64,000 nt of DNA. Source: Garcia nutans (Eukaryota > Streptophyta > Magnoliopsida > Malpighiales > Euphorbiaceae). The notes below the pieces were generated by a model, which did not search any database, was not told the origin of the DNA, and saw nothing but the letters and a program-made list of their open reading frames with translations. The stretch spans positions 55,715,001 through 55,779,000 of the forward strand of contig CANTUV010000033.1 of the NCBI GenBank assembly GCA_947685225.1, read 5' to 3'. Below, in pieces: positions 1 through 11,980 of this stretch (the first letter of the stretch is position 1; every line of letters starts with the position of its first letter). The position numbers were made by a program, and so were the translations under genes.

Positions 1-16
1 GGGGTATAATTTTGCT

Positions 17-25
17 TATAAATAG
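17..25 (+). promoter_or_regulatory. possible TATA box at the left edge
   Basis: A TATAAATAG string lies about 50 bases before the ATG of the small reading frame at 76. It matches the plant TATA consensus, but such strings are frequent in DNA this AT-rich, so support is weak. Confidence 0.2.
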
Positions 26-75
26 ATTTAAGTAAAAAATTCAAAATATACAAAGTAATAGTCTCCACTTTGGCC

Positions 76-228
76 ATGATCCAGAGTAATAGTTTCATTG
101 CCACTCTCTTTGCTATTTTTGCATCATTTGCACTGTTGTCGTGCATCAAATTCAAAAAAGCTACTAGAGAACCTATTGGATTCAATCAAATGAGTATTTT
201 TTTTTTTTGGTCAGATTTCAATGAATGA
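76..228 (+). CDS. doubtful small ORF, hydrophobic 50-residue peptide
   Basis: The frame opens with MIQSNSFIATLFAIFASFAL, so it has a hydrophobic stretch at about residues 7-22, followed by a basic segment (KFKKATR), and ends at TGA 226-228. A TATA-like string lies 50 bases upstream. The last 10 or so codons run through a poly-T tract, which looks non-coding, so at most the first 35 codons resemble protein; they could be a signal-anchor first exon whose donor I cannot place. I do not recognise a family. It may be chance in AT-rich DNA. Confidence 0.15.
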   Translation: MIQSNSFIATLFAIFASFALLSCIKFKKATREPIGFNQMSIFFFWSDFNE

Positions 229-3200
229 TGCTGCTCTGCCACTAACAATTTTTTTTGCTCTATCAATGTTGCATCGAAATAAAATCTATTTACAAATAAA
301 TAGATTATTAGCACAACTATTCATTAATCAAATCATAATAGCTTCCTTAAATGAAATACCAAATGTCATCATAACTAACAAGACGCTCTCAATGCCTCCA
401 TAGCCAGCGAGTTGCTTGAATTTTAATCGCAGTGTGGACTGTGGAGTGTGGACATTGAATACTAATGATCTAAGCCAGCTTGTGATGGTGACAAGTACCG
501 AGCCATTGAAAATCGTGGGTTCCATTTTATATACGGTCATGATTGATTTTGAATAGGATTAGCATTTTACTCGTATTTTACACGGTATACACAGTTTCAA
601 AAACTATTCCATTATTGATTCAGATTTAATTTTTTTCCTAAAATATAAATATATACACATACAAACATATATATAAATATATTGTAGTATATTAAAATTT
701 CAATTGTATTAGTTATTATTGAATAATTATTACTAATTAAGAAGACAAAAACATATTAAGTTATAAAATTTTAAAATATTTCTTATATAATACTTTAATT
801 TTATTGATAAAATCAAATCAAATTAAATTTTTTAAAATGAAATTTTCAAAACAAAAAAAGATAAACAATATCTCCCATAGTATATATAATATTTAATTGA
901 TTAGATAAACAGGTTACGTAATAAATAGTTAAAACATGTTAGGTTTTATATCAGATACATTAACAATTTTATTAAAGGAATAAAAAAGATATTCCAAATG
1001 CAATTTTTGTATTTTAGTGTGTGTGTATATATAAGTACGACTATAAAAATTCAAACGTTGTTGTCCTCATGTATATTTAAATATTGTAACATCTCATTTC
1101 AAATGCACGACTAATTTTAAATTTATAAAAGAAAATGCATTTATAATTAAGTTATATAAATCGATTTTTTTTAAAAAAAAGTTATGTAAATTGAATTTAA
1201 AATTTGTTTGAACAGAACTTAATTAAAACTCAAACCTATGTTTTGACTGAAAAATTCAAATAATGTTATTAGTTCTCCTTATTGAAATTCCTATGGACAC
1301 TTACGAATTTAAAATTAACTTTTGGACGGGTCGATTATAAAAAATTATTATCATTTTTGACATTTTTCATAAATTAGATAATATTATATATATATATAAT
1401 ATTTTCTAATATTATCCCAGTTCCCTTTCTTATCGGCCCTGCTTAGAAAAAAACTATTTTTCTATTGTATAATTATTATTTTGATGTAAGAACAAAATAG
1501 TAAGAATTCAAATTCTTCCCAATGAACCAACATATCATTGAACTGAAAATAGTTATCTATTTCTATAATTTAAGAGAGAGAGAGAATCACTGTAGATGAG
1601 TAGTAAATTTTTCATTCTCTTTTCCATTTTATCCATCCTTCTATTTTTTTTTAGTTTTTTTTTCAAAGCAGGGTAGCTCTTTATTTATTACTATAAATGT
1701 AGATAGCTTACAATATAACTATGGGCTGGGCTTTGCTCTTTCAAATTATAGTAAAAACATTTAGCAAAATTACACCATTCACCAAATTTTTTTTAAATTT
1801 TTCTGTTTTAACCATAAATTTTTTCTGCTATTTATAAGTGTTAACTTTTTTTTTTTTACCAGATTGTTATTGTTTCTTTTGAAATTGCCACATTTTTATT
1901 ACTTCTTTTGGAACACATTTCCATGGTTTTGCAATACCACTTTGTTCACCTCTGCATTTATAGTGATCTGTTGAAACTATTTTAAGATTTCCTAGAATAC
2001 GTGTTTTAAAAACACCTTCCCATATCTGTTCAAATAATAAAAAAAAATATTAATTATAAGATTTAGCCACTATAAATGCATTATTTTATTGTTATTAAAT
2101 AATAATTTGAATTATTATTAATTAGTTCTTTTGAAAAAAAATATTAATAATAATATATGTTAAATTCATTTTAATAAATGATTAATCATCATTTTCTATA
2201 GATTTTTGTTTGTGTCAAATATTTTTAAATAATATCTAGCCTACATAAACTTCACAATTAAACGTTAATATAAAAGCAATTTGATTAAGATATTTTTTAT
2301 TATTCTTTAATTTTGTTTATTCAAATTACAATAACATTAATAGCTATAATTTTGGTTAACTTAATTTTTATATCTATTGAATTTTAAAATCATAACTTTA
2401 TCATTTTTACCATTTAAAATATGATGTTTACATTAATCTTACAATTCAAAACAGACTTAAATATCAATTTTTGTGAAATGGGATTTTTTTTTTGTTTTTA
2501 ATAATTTTACGAATGATTTACCATAAATTCAATTGGATATATAGATTTATATAATAAAAAATATTTTTGACCCACTTTATTATAATATATATAGAAAGAA
2601 AAGTTATAACCAATTATTATTAGATGAATACATAAAATGATTTATTATTTTAAGAGTTGATTAAATTAATAAAGTGTATTTTTTATTTTTTTATAAAATT
2701 TACATATATATTAAAATTTTTTTAAAGCTTATAATACATAACCTATAAAACAAGTTATTTTAAAATATTAGGATTATAATATTCTCTCTTCTCACACTTT
2801 TTCCCTTTTTTTAAATTTTGGTGTCTTAATTTTTTAAATTTTAAATTAAATTTATTAAAATAATTTATTATTTATTAAAATAATTAATTAATTATTTTAG
2901 ATATTTATTTAGAGAATGAGGAATATTTAAAATATGTTACAATAGTTAATAGTAAAATTAAACAATAAATAAAATATATAAAAAATAAAAATAATATTTA
3001 AAAATTATAAAATAATTATATTATTTATTTATTTATATTCAATCGATAATATCTTATAATAATTATATTAATATTTTATTTATTTACACTCATATTAATA
3101 ATATTTTATTTTTAATTTTCGATTCAATTTTTCTCATTCTTTTAAAAAAATATTAATTATCTTTTATATTATTTATAAAAAAATTAATATATGTATACAT

Positions 3201-3487
3201 TTTCTATTAAAATATATATATCTCAGAGCAAGATGATGACATCATCTTAATTAATTAATTATATTCAAATTAAATAAAACTTTTAATCAATAAATTGGAT
3301 ATGGGAAAATAAAAATGTAGAATGCATATGGCAACTTTATTATTTTAATTTTTAAATAAATAATTTTACTTTTTATTTAGAAATAATATTATATTATTTT
3401 ATTAAAACAAAAAAAAAAGTAGAAGAAAATTAAGTCGAGAAAATTATATAAAAAAGATGGTGTAGTAAACAGAGAGGCAGAGCAGTA
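229..3487. other. AT-rich intergenic DNA, no gene seen
   Basis: This stretch is dominated by A/T homopolymers and short palindromic AT runs. The reading frames present lack codon structure or recognisable domains. The last part is presumably the distal promoter of the GATA gene. Confidence 0.6.
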
Positions 3488-3526
3488 GAAGAAAGAAAGA
3501 AAGAAATAAAGAGAGAGAGAGAGAGA
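3488..3526. repeat. GAAA/GA microsatellite in the 5' region of the GATA gene
   Basis: A (GAAA)n run passes into a pure (GA)n run about 240 bases upstream of the GATA start codon. GA/CT tracts are common in plant 5' UTRs and core promoters, so this may be transcribed leader. Confidence 0.6.
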
Positions 3527-3764
3527 CAGGGATGTGAGCTTTTGTTTTCGTGATTAACTTTGATTGTCTATTTAGCTTTATCTGCCGACAGATAAACCCG
3601 GCCACAAGGGTCCAGTGAGACAGCTTAGCACCGCTCCACATTTTCTTTTGGTTTCTTTCACTTTCCCTCACTTTCCTTCTTATTTTGCTTTCTTTCTTTT
3701 TTATTTTTTCTCTCATTATTTTCCTTACCGGCTTTCTGGGTTTTCTTCTCTTTCCATTAATACC

Positions 3765-5076
3765 ATGGATTTTTACCGGAATGTGAAAGTTTCCGGTGAG
3801 TATCACCAACAAGAACAAATTCTTCTTTCCCCTTCTCCCTCTTCTAGGCTCGGTGGTGCTATAACACTCAATAGCCCTCTCGATGACCTTTTCTCTGCTC
3901 AGAATACGGTTTGTATTTCTCCTCATTTCAAGTTCTTTGCAAAAATATTTGTTGTACTTTTTATTCTTACAGGATTTAGCAGAGTTGTTCTAGTTGGTGA
4001 TGAAAAAAATTTCCTTTTCTTTTTTTCTTTCGTTCTTGTTCTACTCTGTTTTGTCACAAACTGAAGGAGTCTTTAAATTCTTTTCTTGCTTGTTTATGCT
4101 TCTTCTCCTTTTCCCTTTTCTTTTCTTGGTTTTTTTCTTGTGCTATATTTTATCTGTAAGCATATTTGCTAGGTTAGGTATCCAAAAAACTTAAAAAGAA
4201 GTAATCTTTACTGGGTTTTATCTGTTCTTTAATATGCTAGTCGGCTTCAGTCTATTCTGCACACCTTTTTATTTAATTTCATAGGCTTTTGCTAATTTTT
4301 CTTTTCTATTTCTTGGCTTGTGTTTGCAGGAAGTAGATGGTAGCTTAGAATGGCTATCAGTATTTGTAGAAGAATGCTTATCCAGCACAGGAAATTGCCT
4401 TCCAGCGCCTGTAAATACTGTTCAAAACACAAATACAACCTCAAAACCCTTGCAGCAGCAGCAAAAGCCCCAACAACATAACCCACCATATTCTTTAGAG
4501 AAACTTGTAATTCCAGGCAAAGCAAGAAGCAAAAGAAAAAGAGTAACTAGTGTCAAGACCAGAAACCCATTACTTAGTTGGTGCTGTGGTCGCCACCAAA
4601 CCTTCCACTTTCCAAGTTCAGACCCTCCTTTACTACAACAAGCATATTGTTTAGCTGACAGTGAACTCATTATGCCTAAAAAAGATGGCACCAAAACCAC
4701 AACTAAGAAGGCAAGAAACAGTGAAATAATACAAAATGACGAAGAAACAATAGAAAAGGAAGTGGATGCAGATGAGAATCAAGAAAAGGGTGTTGTGAAT
4801 AAGGAAGATAATTTGGGGATTGTGGAAAATAGCAGTGGGCAGCAACCAAGGAGATGCACCCATTGCTTAGCACAGAGGACCCCACAATGGAGGGCTGGAC
4901 CACTGGGTCCAAAGACACTGTGCAATGCATGTGGAGTGAGGTACAAGTCAGGAAGGTTGTTGCCAGAGTATAGACCAGCCAAGAGTCCTACTTTTGTGAG
5001 CTACCTGCACTCCAATTCTCACAAGAAAGTCATGGAAATGAGAATGGCTACAAGTTCTGCTGTCTTCAATTCCTAG
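3765..5076 (+). CDS. class A GATA zinc-finger transcription factor
   Basis: Nuclear DNA-binding regulator of the plant class A (subfamily I) GATA family, which binds WGATAR sites. Two coding exons: 3765-3908 and 4330-5076, joined across a 421-bp GT..AG intron in phase 0, giving 296 residues. A single type-IV finger spans about residues 224-249 with Cys-x2-Cys-x18-Cys-x2-Cys spacing (CTHC ... CNAC), followed by the basic tail GVRYKSGRLLPEYRPAKSPTF typical of this class. The N-terminal half carries the acidic EVDGSLEWLSVFVEECLS segment seen in class A members and a basic KARSKRKR cluster (possible nuclear signal). Start: an in-frame ATG at 3615 would add 50 hydrophobic residues from a pyrimidine-rich leader; the ATG at 3765 (MDFYRNV) fits the family. 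The intron in the N-terminal half is usual. I cannot assign the exact orthologue. Confidence 0.93.
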
Positions 5077-5476
5077 TGTGCTGTGAGATTTTCATTCTCC
5101 AATGTATATTAGCAAAAAAAAAAACCCAAAAATAGTTTAGTTTAATTTAGTGTAGTCTTCTAATAGAAATTAAAATATGGGAGAAATTCTAAACTAGTCA
5201 CCCTTGTTTATTTGTTGAGGCTTAATTAATTAGCATTATATATATGATATTATGGAATTTCTTTGCATTTTGATTTTGTTGGGTAGTTTCTATAAAATTT
5301 CTTCTCTTTTCAGTTTTTCCATTTGCAAAATATATGGTTTTATCTTACGATAATTAAAAGGTTTTTTTAAAGTTATAATTACTACTAAAAGGTTTAATCT
5401 TGCTATTGAATATAAATTAGAACAAAAAAAAAGTATTCCTTTGCTGAAACTAAAATCGAGGCATAGAAAACAATTA

Positions 5477-5737
5477 CTCCCTCCGTCCTAATTACGTTGG
5501 TTGATTTTTCTATTTTACCCATATTAAATTATAGACTATTTATTATTTTAATTAGTTAATTGTATATGAAATAACTATAATATTTTTTATTTAATATTAT
5601 TTATTGAATTTATTTCATGTTAGAATAAGAATATAATAGAAAATTATATATAAATATAAATTTTTAATAAAAATAATTAATTTTTTTTTAGTTTTTGTGA
5701 TATTAAAAATGAATTTATCTATTTGGTGCAGAGAGAG
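5477..5737. mobile_element. Stowaway-type MITE
   Basis: The left end reads CTCCCTCCGTCC, the signature terminal inverted repeat of Stowaway (Tc1/mariner-like) MITEs. The right end, reverse complemented, reads CTCTCTCTGCACC, a degraded version. TA dinucleotides flank both ends (5475-5476 and 5738-5739), matching the TA target duplication of this family. The interior is AT-rich and non-coding. Decay of the right end suggests an old insertion. Confidence 0.75.
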
Positions 5738-5739
5738 TA

Positions 5740-7715
5740 ACACCTCTCACTCTTTCTCTATATATAATTTAAATAGAATTTCCTTTCAATTAGAATATAT
5801 ATATTTCCTTTCAAATAGAATTTAAAAAATTTTAAGAGTATGAGCAGGAAAAATATATTTTTTTAAAACTTTTAGTTGAAAACAGTCTCATTAATATCTT
5901 TAATTTGTTTGGTACAACCATAGTGTCTATCCCTCTGTCTCTGAAAGTTCTTGTTAATGAATTTCAAAATTCGAAGTACGAGAAAACTTTGTATTGGCAG
6001 TTTTTGAATCTAATAAAAGCAGCAATTTATTTTTATTAATCCAATTTTTTATAATTATATTTAAGGACTTTAATTAAGTTTTATTAATTAAGTTTCATTG
6101 AAAGCAAGAAAAAAAAAAAGCTTTATAATAAGAAAAAGTGCAATTCTGTTATTATATTATACGTCAGAACTCAAACAAGAAAAGAAAAAAAAAAGAAAAA
6201 AGAAAATATTTTCACCACCCATATGATAGAATATAATTTTTCTTTTGAATATATTCAATTTTTATTTCTTTATATTTGAAGTATTTCATTAAAATTACAA
6301 TACTTTACAATTAAAAAAAGAAAAAATTGAGACTAGTGCATAAGAGATGAGATAAGATGGATGGACTTCAGTTGAGCATTCACGTGACTTTTTCAATGTT
6401 AATATTTTTTTTATTTATTTATTAATAAAAAAAATTGATTCCCATGAAAATTTTGAAAAGAATGTTGTCATTTAATTGTTATTTCTGTGCACTAATTTTT
6501 CCCTCTGTTTCTACACATTTCTCTTCAAAATTTCCCCCCCTTATTTAGGTGAATGTGAAACCCTAATTTTCTGTTTTAACTTTATTATGTAAGAGTCCAA
6601 AATTATGAATTTTCAAAATATATTTATTTTAAAACATTTATAAAGTAGAACTGAAAGCAACTCGTTAAATATAAATCTCTTGTGAAAGCGTTTATGTATT
6701 GAAGATTTTTGACGAATGGTTTATTTATTTATTTGATATTTTTACTTTCCTAATTATTTAAAAAAAAATCTGATGTATCAAACTTTTTTCCTTTTTTAAT
6801 CTTCGCTTGTCATGGAATTACAATAATGCCCTAATTCAATATTTCCCCTCTCAACTCAAGTCTCGAGGTATCTTGGGGAATTTCACCTTTATACATGGAG
6901 TATAAAATGAAATTTTGATGGAGAATAAAACGTCTTGTCGTATATCAAATGTCAATCATAATAAAATCTACTGGAATTTTGAGACATTGCCCGGCAACCA
7001 ACAGGCAAATCTTTTCTTCTTCAATCTTCCATTTCCATTTCCTTGGCAAATATCTCATTTACTTTTCTTCTATGTTTATTTCTCCAACTTTTCAACAGTT
7101 TTTTTTTTCTTCTTTCTTAATTTTTTTTTAAAAATAAAACTAAAAAAAATAACAATTTGAATTGACAACTTATCTAATTTTGGTAGGTAGTTTTAGTTGG
7201 TTTGCTTTTACATGTTTATGCCACACGGTAATGGGATTATCACAATTTTTCATTTTGAAAATTAAATATCTCATATGATCTAAGTCTCCTGAAATTAATT
7301 ATTGAACTAATTCATCGATCAAATAAAAATATTTATATCGTAACGTAATATATTGCTTTCTTCTTTATAAATTCCAATAAGCAACAGAAAAAACAAAAAA
7401 TCTTATTGAATTAATCACGTAATTATATTATAAGGGTTTAGTAAATTAATTAAGTATTACTGCCGAGTAAATGAATACTTAAAAGCATATTGTTTCAGCT
7501 TTTTAAGTCATTTTCAAAATTCGATCTTCTAACTACTTTCTATATTTTATTTCAAGTGCCATATAAGAAAAAAAATTATTTTACTTTAAATATTATTTTT
7601 AAAATTTTAAAAAAATTTTAATTAAAAAATTTTAATATTGTCTCTATTAATTATTAAAAAAAATAAGTAGGATGAGAGATGCAAATAGTATTTAAATAAA
7701 TTATAATAAAATTTT
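5740..7715. other. intergenic AT-rich DNA
   Basis: No reading frame here resembles a protein; the longer frames (for example around 6915-7160) are poly-Phe/Leu translations of T-rich DNA. Confidence 0.6.
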
Positions 7716-8382
7716 TATAAAATTTAGGCTAAATAATTATAAAGTCCCTGAAATTTTACATATTATACTATTCAGCTCTGTATTTTTAAAATCTAATTTT
7801 TATATTTTTCTATTTTTAAAAATTAAACTGTTTAGTCATTCTGTTAATATTTTTATCCTAAAAATATTAGTCAACTACTTTAATATTATAAAATAATTTA
7901 TTTGTTATTCCTTTATATATATTTTTCTTTGTTATTTGTTAAGTCATGCTTATTTTTAATTTTATTTATATTTCTTACAAATAATTTATTTTAATTTTAT
8001 AAATATTATTAAAAAATAATTTTAAATAATACAAATAATATCTTTTATTATTTGACAGATAATTTATATATATTATTTATTTTAATTTTATAGATATTAC
8101 TAAAAAATAATTTTAAATAATACGAATAATATCTTTTATTATTTTGCAGATGATCTATATATAAAATAAAATTAAAGATGAAATAAGCTTAATAAATAAT
8201 AAAGATAAATATATCAAAGTAGTTGACTAATAATTTTAAAATGAAAATATTAATAAATGACTAAACAGTTTAATTTTTAAAAATATAGGGATTCAAAAAA
8301 TTAGATGTTAAAAATATAATAACTGACTAGTATAATATGTAAAATTTTAGGGACTTCATAATTATTTAGTCTAAAATTTATA
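7716..8382. mobile_element. long foldback (inverted-repeat) element, probably a MITE
   Basis: The two ends are inverted copies: the left begins TATAAAATTTAGGCTAAATA and the reverse complement of the right begins TATAAATTTTAGACTAAATA. Similarity continues inward for well over 100 bases with few mismatches (for example the paired motifs around CTAAACAGTTTAATTTTTAA). The centre contains two roughly 90-bp direct repeats (about 7977-8068 and 8070-8160). There is no coding capacity and I could not define a convincing target duplication, so the superfamily is unknown. Confidence 0.65.
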
Positions 8383-8486
8383 ATAGTTAATTATTTTCTT
8401 AGTCTGTAAGTACTGTTTTTATACGACACTTAAAAATGAAACAGATGAAGTATTTACTGACAAAATGGTTAAATAATGTGCTATAA

Positions 8487-8651
8487 GAAATACTAATTGT
8501 AGTCATTTTAGAAGGTGATTATTGAATAATTTCTCTTTTATTGGTTAAATAAATTTATTATAAATTTATTTATGAAGAAAAATATTATAATAAGTATTTT
8601 TTAGCAAGAGGTTCAACAATCACCCTCTCAAATGACTACAATTAACATTCC
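8487..8651. mobile_element. 165-bp MITE with about 35-bp terminal inverted repeats
   Basis: The left arm contains TAATTGTAGTCATTTTAGAA followed by GGTGATTATTGAA; the right arm is its inverted copy with about four mismatches (GGTGATTGTTGAA on the reverse strand). The interior is AT-rich and partly self-complementary around TAAATTTATTATAAATTTA. Size, TIRs and lack of ORFs fit a non-autonomous DNA transposon of unknown superfamily. Confidence 0.6.
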
Positions 8652-10964
8652 ACATGTATTATTCAAGGTAAAAAATTTATATTATATTGAAAGCCATAAG
8701 AATTTTTGCATGCATGCAATATACATATACATAGGTTAATTTATAATTTTAGGATAATTCTTATCTACATCGAGTATGTATGCATTTAGCCAATAAAAAT
8801 TATTAAAAAAATAATGATAAAAAATATTACTAATTCTATTGGATAATTGCATGTGCATTCCGTTCAAGCAAGTCTTCCCATATAATTTTATTTATTATTA
8901 TTCAAAATAGTAATAAAGTTATATATGATGAAAATGTTGAATTTTTGAAGTTATAAATGCATGATTTTCGTATATTGAATTAATACATAATGGTGCCCAT
9001 TCACACTCAAATGGCTCCCTGCCCAACTTGCTTCTCATCCCATAATAATTTCTGCTCTCAATGTCATTAATTCCAATGTTCTCTTTTTTACTTCTAAATA
9101 GTTTTATGCTGACGTTTCTTCACCTTTAAAAAGTTTCAAATTTTCAATAGTCCAAATAGTTTATGAGTTGCATAGTATATATATATATATATATATATAT
9201 TTTCCATTAAAACAGGTTTCATTATGGTTGGTCAAATTTCTTATCATGATAATTAATACATAAAACAAATGAATTTAAAATTCTTCTTTATTATATATAT
9301 TTATTAAAGTTAAATTTTTTATTTTAAATAAATTAATTAACACACTTTATATATGTGTATATATATATGTCATTGGAATAACAAATATCATTAGAAGCAA
9401 ACAAACATTATATGTCAGGGAGCATTTTGGCCAAAGGCAAACAAGATTTATATAGATAAATCTACTCTCAAAATAAAGATTAAAAACCACCTTACACACC
9501 CTCGGCCTAAGATTGAAAAGGAAAAAGCATACAAGAGAAATAAAAATCAAACCCCATGAAGGGATTCCGATCACCAGCACGACAATAAGATAATGAAAGA
9601 TAAGATTTGCATGCCACAAGCCCATATCAACCTTAGTAAAAATAACAATGAATGAGGGAAATACTATAAACCTATCATGCAGGGACTATAGAAAAAACTT
9701 AAATAAGAAATGGATGAGTTGGAAAACGGTTATAGAATAAACTATCATTACTGTGTCTTCCTCTGGAGAAGAATTGAGAAGGCAATTAGGGGGAGGGGGT
9801 GTGTGACTTTGCTACCTGGAAATCATGGAATCTGGTCAGAGGAGAGAGATATATTTTTGTAGAACTTGAATTGGCCTTAGAACACCAAAATATCCTAGGG
9901 ATGGAATGCCACTCTTCATCAGATAGGCTCCCTAAACCAAGATATCAATCCAAAAAATCCAAATTAGAAACCCAATCGTCATAGGCTTGCTGCTAGGAGG
10001 TCATTGATAGCCCAAAATGTAGATTTAGGATTAAAAAAAATCAGCAACGGAAAACCAAAAACCAGATAAATAAGTGACCCTAAAAGATTTAATGATTGTT
10101 ACTTTTTATATATTGCAGTCTACAGAAATAGGTTACTAGTTTATTTTTACATTATTTTTAATAAGTTATAATATTTTTAATAAGTTATTAATCAACACAC
10201 TTTTTATATATTCCAGTCGATATATCATTAGTATCACTTTATATGTTTTCCGTAAATATCATGAAAACATTTTTTTAAAATATTACATTGAGTAAGTGGT
10301 AAGTTAATCTTGGTTCTATTAATTCTAAAGGAGATACACTTATTATTAGATTATATATCGGCGTACTTAACTATCTTATTTATTAATAATAACACATTAA
10401 TTTTATATATTTTATTTAATATATATATTTATTAATTTCAGAATCAATTAATAACATATAATAGTAAAATTTTTTATATAAATAATATTCAAAACATAAA
10501 TAATAAATTAAAATTTGAGGCATAAAAAATTATTACAATTATCTGATGCTGTTGCTTTCATTGCCAGCTGAACAAATTAAAACATGTTGGAAAGAGTATT
10601 GGTCGTCTTGGGAATCCAAAGCCCTTAGTTTTAATCCATTTCCTTTATTTAGTAAGAAGTAAATTCATTCATTCATTTTGTTTAATTGAATTATTGATTT
10701 AGTATAAGTTAATTAATATTGTATTTTAACATTTATTTATTTTTAAATTTACGTACATATAAAATATAATATTGTTTTTAAACTTATGTGCTTAGGCAAT
10801 TCTGTTATAATAAAGGAAAGTCTTATGCAGAACATAAGAAAATCAACAATAATTAAAACATATAAGCACATAAGTTTGACAAAAGAAAATAATGCAATCG
10901 GTGTCAATATAATCCACGCAGCAAATTCAATAAAACACCACAAGGATTTTCACAAAAAGCTCTG
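8652..10964. other. intergenic DNA, no gene seen
   Basis: It includes an (AT)n run at 9176-9201 and a less AT-rich stretch at about 9400-10020 that could be a relic of a repeat or gene but has no family signature I can name. The later exons of the GH17 gene, expected on the minus strand here, are absent. Confidence 0.5.
9176..9201. repeat. (AT)n microsatellite
   Basis: Uninterrupted alternating AT run of 26 bases. Confidence 0.9.
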
Positions 10965-11070
10965 ACTTACTTGATATTAACTCCTCCATTGAAGTTGTAA
11001 ATAGAGACATTTTTCTTGACCCAAGCCTTGGCACGATCATAATCATTCATGACAGCAAGTTGGTCGTTAG

Positions 11071-11628
11071 TGTTGGGAAAATCGCTATTTTCCCGCCCCT
11101 CGGACCGTCTTTAAGCAGGAATAAATGAGAAAATAAAATAACAATTGAGAAATTAAAGAGAATAAAACACAATGATTTAACGTGGAAAACTCCCAAATGG
11201 AGAAAAACCACGGTCGTTGTCTAACGACAACCAAGAAAAATATTCACTATGCGGCAAATTGTTACAACCACAAATTACAAAATATTTTTCTAACCGACAC
11301 CCACAAAACAACCCCCAAATATTTATACTCCAAGGAACTCCAAGAGATTGATTCTCTAATTCCTAATATAAACTATTTGGTATTTAACCTATAGCTCTCC
11401 TTAAGCTATATTTTGTGTTTGCTTGGTGTATTTACAAATGGAGAGAATGAGCTTATTTATAGGCTTCAAATGCAAATAAATTGTCAAACTAAATTAGGTG
11501 AAAATTAGGCTAAATTAGGCACCTCCCATTTTCACCTCACATTTTTGACAATTTTTTCATTGTTAGGCACCTTGCATTTTTGACTTTCTTTATTTTTATT
11601 TTTCAATTTTAGTGTGCTACCACCAACA
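11071..11628 (-). repeat. 3' LTR of the gag-only element
   Basis: Direct repeat of 558 bp ending TG..CA. Relative to its partner the TATA region (CTATAAATA on the minus strand) carries one substitution next to it. It abuts the GTTAG duplication on the left. Confidence 0.93.
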
Positions 11629-11640
11629 ATCTCCACCTTG
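11629..11640 (-). other. polypurine tract of the gag-only element
   Basis: On the minus strand CAAGGTGGAGAT lies directly before the 3' LTR, the expected place for the plus-strand priming tract. Confidence 0.7.
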
Positions 11641-11980
11641 AAAAATAAAAACACAACATTGTCTGTTACCGACAATTATAATTCTTAACGTCAAGAATTA
11701 ACATACTCCACCATAAAAGAGTATCGACACTTGGAATTATTTCGCCAACTCCAAGAATTTTTCATCGGCCATGTCGGATCCCGCTAATAGTTTATGGTGC
11801 AACCCTCCTGTTGACTTTCCGAGAGTTCATTAGCCATCGACATAATTTTTCCACCACGCACCTTGCATCAACTGTCAACCAATGCAGCGCGCATTTCCGT
11901 GGACCAGCTACCAATAATCAGTCCTCTTCCATGGCATCTCAACGGGTAGCAATCATGCCATGAGGACACACTTCTCTCAA

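Noticed and set aside
3615..3764. In-frame upstream ATG extending the GATA protein by 50 residues
   Set aside because: The extension is Phe/Leu-rich translation of a pyrimidine-rich leader and is not seen in class A GATA proteins.
3444..3926. 160-codon minus-strand frame opposite GATA exon 1
   Set aside because: Lys/Arg-rich composition from the antisense of T/C-rich leader sequence; overlaps the real exon.
9400..10020. Less AT-rich block suspected to be a LINE or gene relic
   Set aside because: No conserved domain, LTR or TIR signature could be recognised in either strand.
10749..10943. Minus-strand frame downstream of the GH17 donor, tested as exon 2
   Set aside because: It is hydrophobic and has no GH17 motif; it falls in the intron-side sequence.
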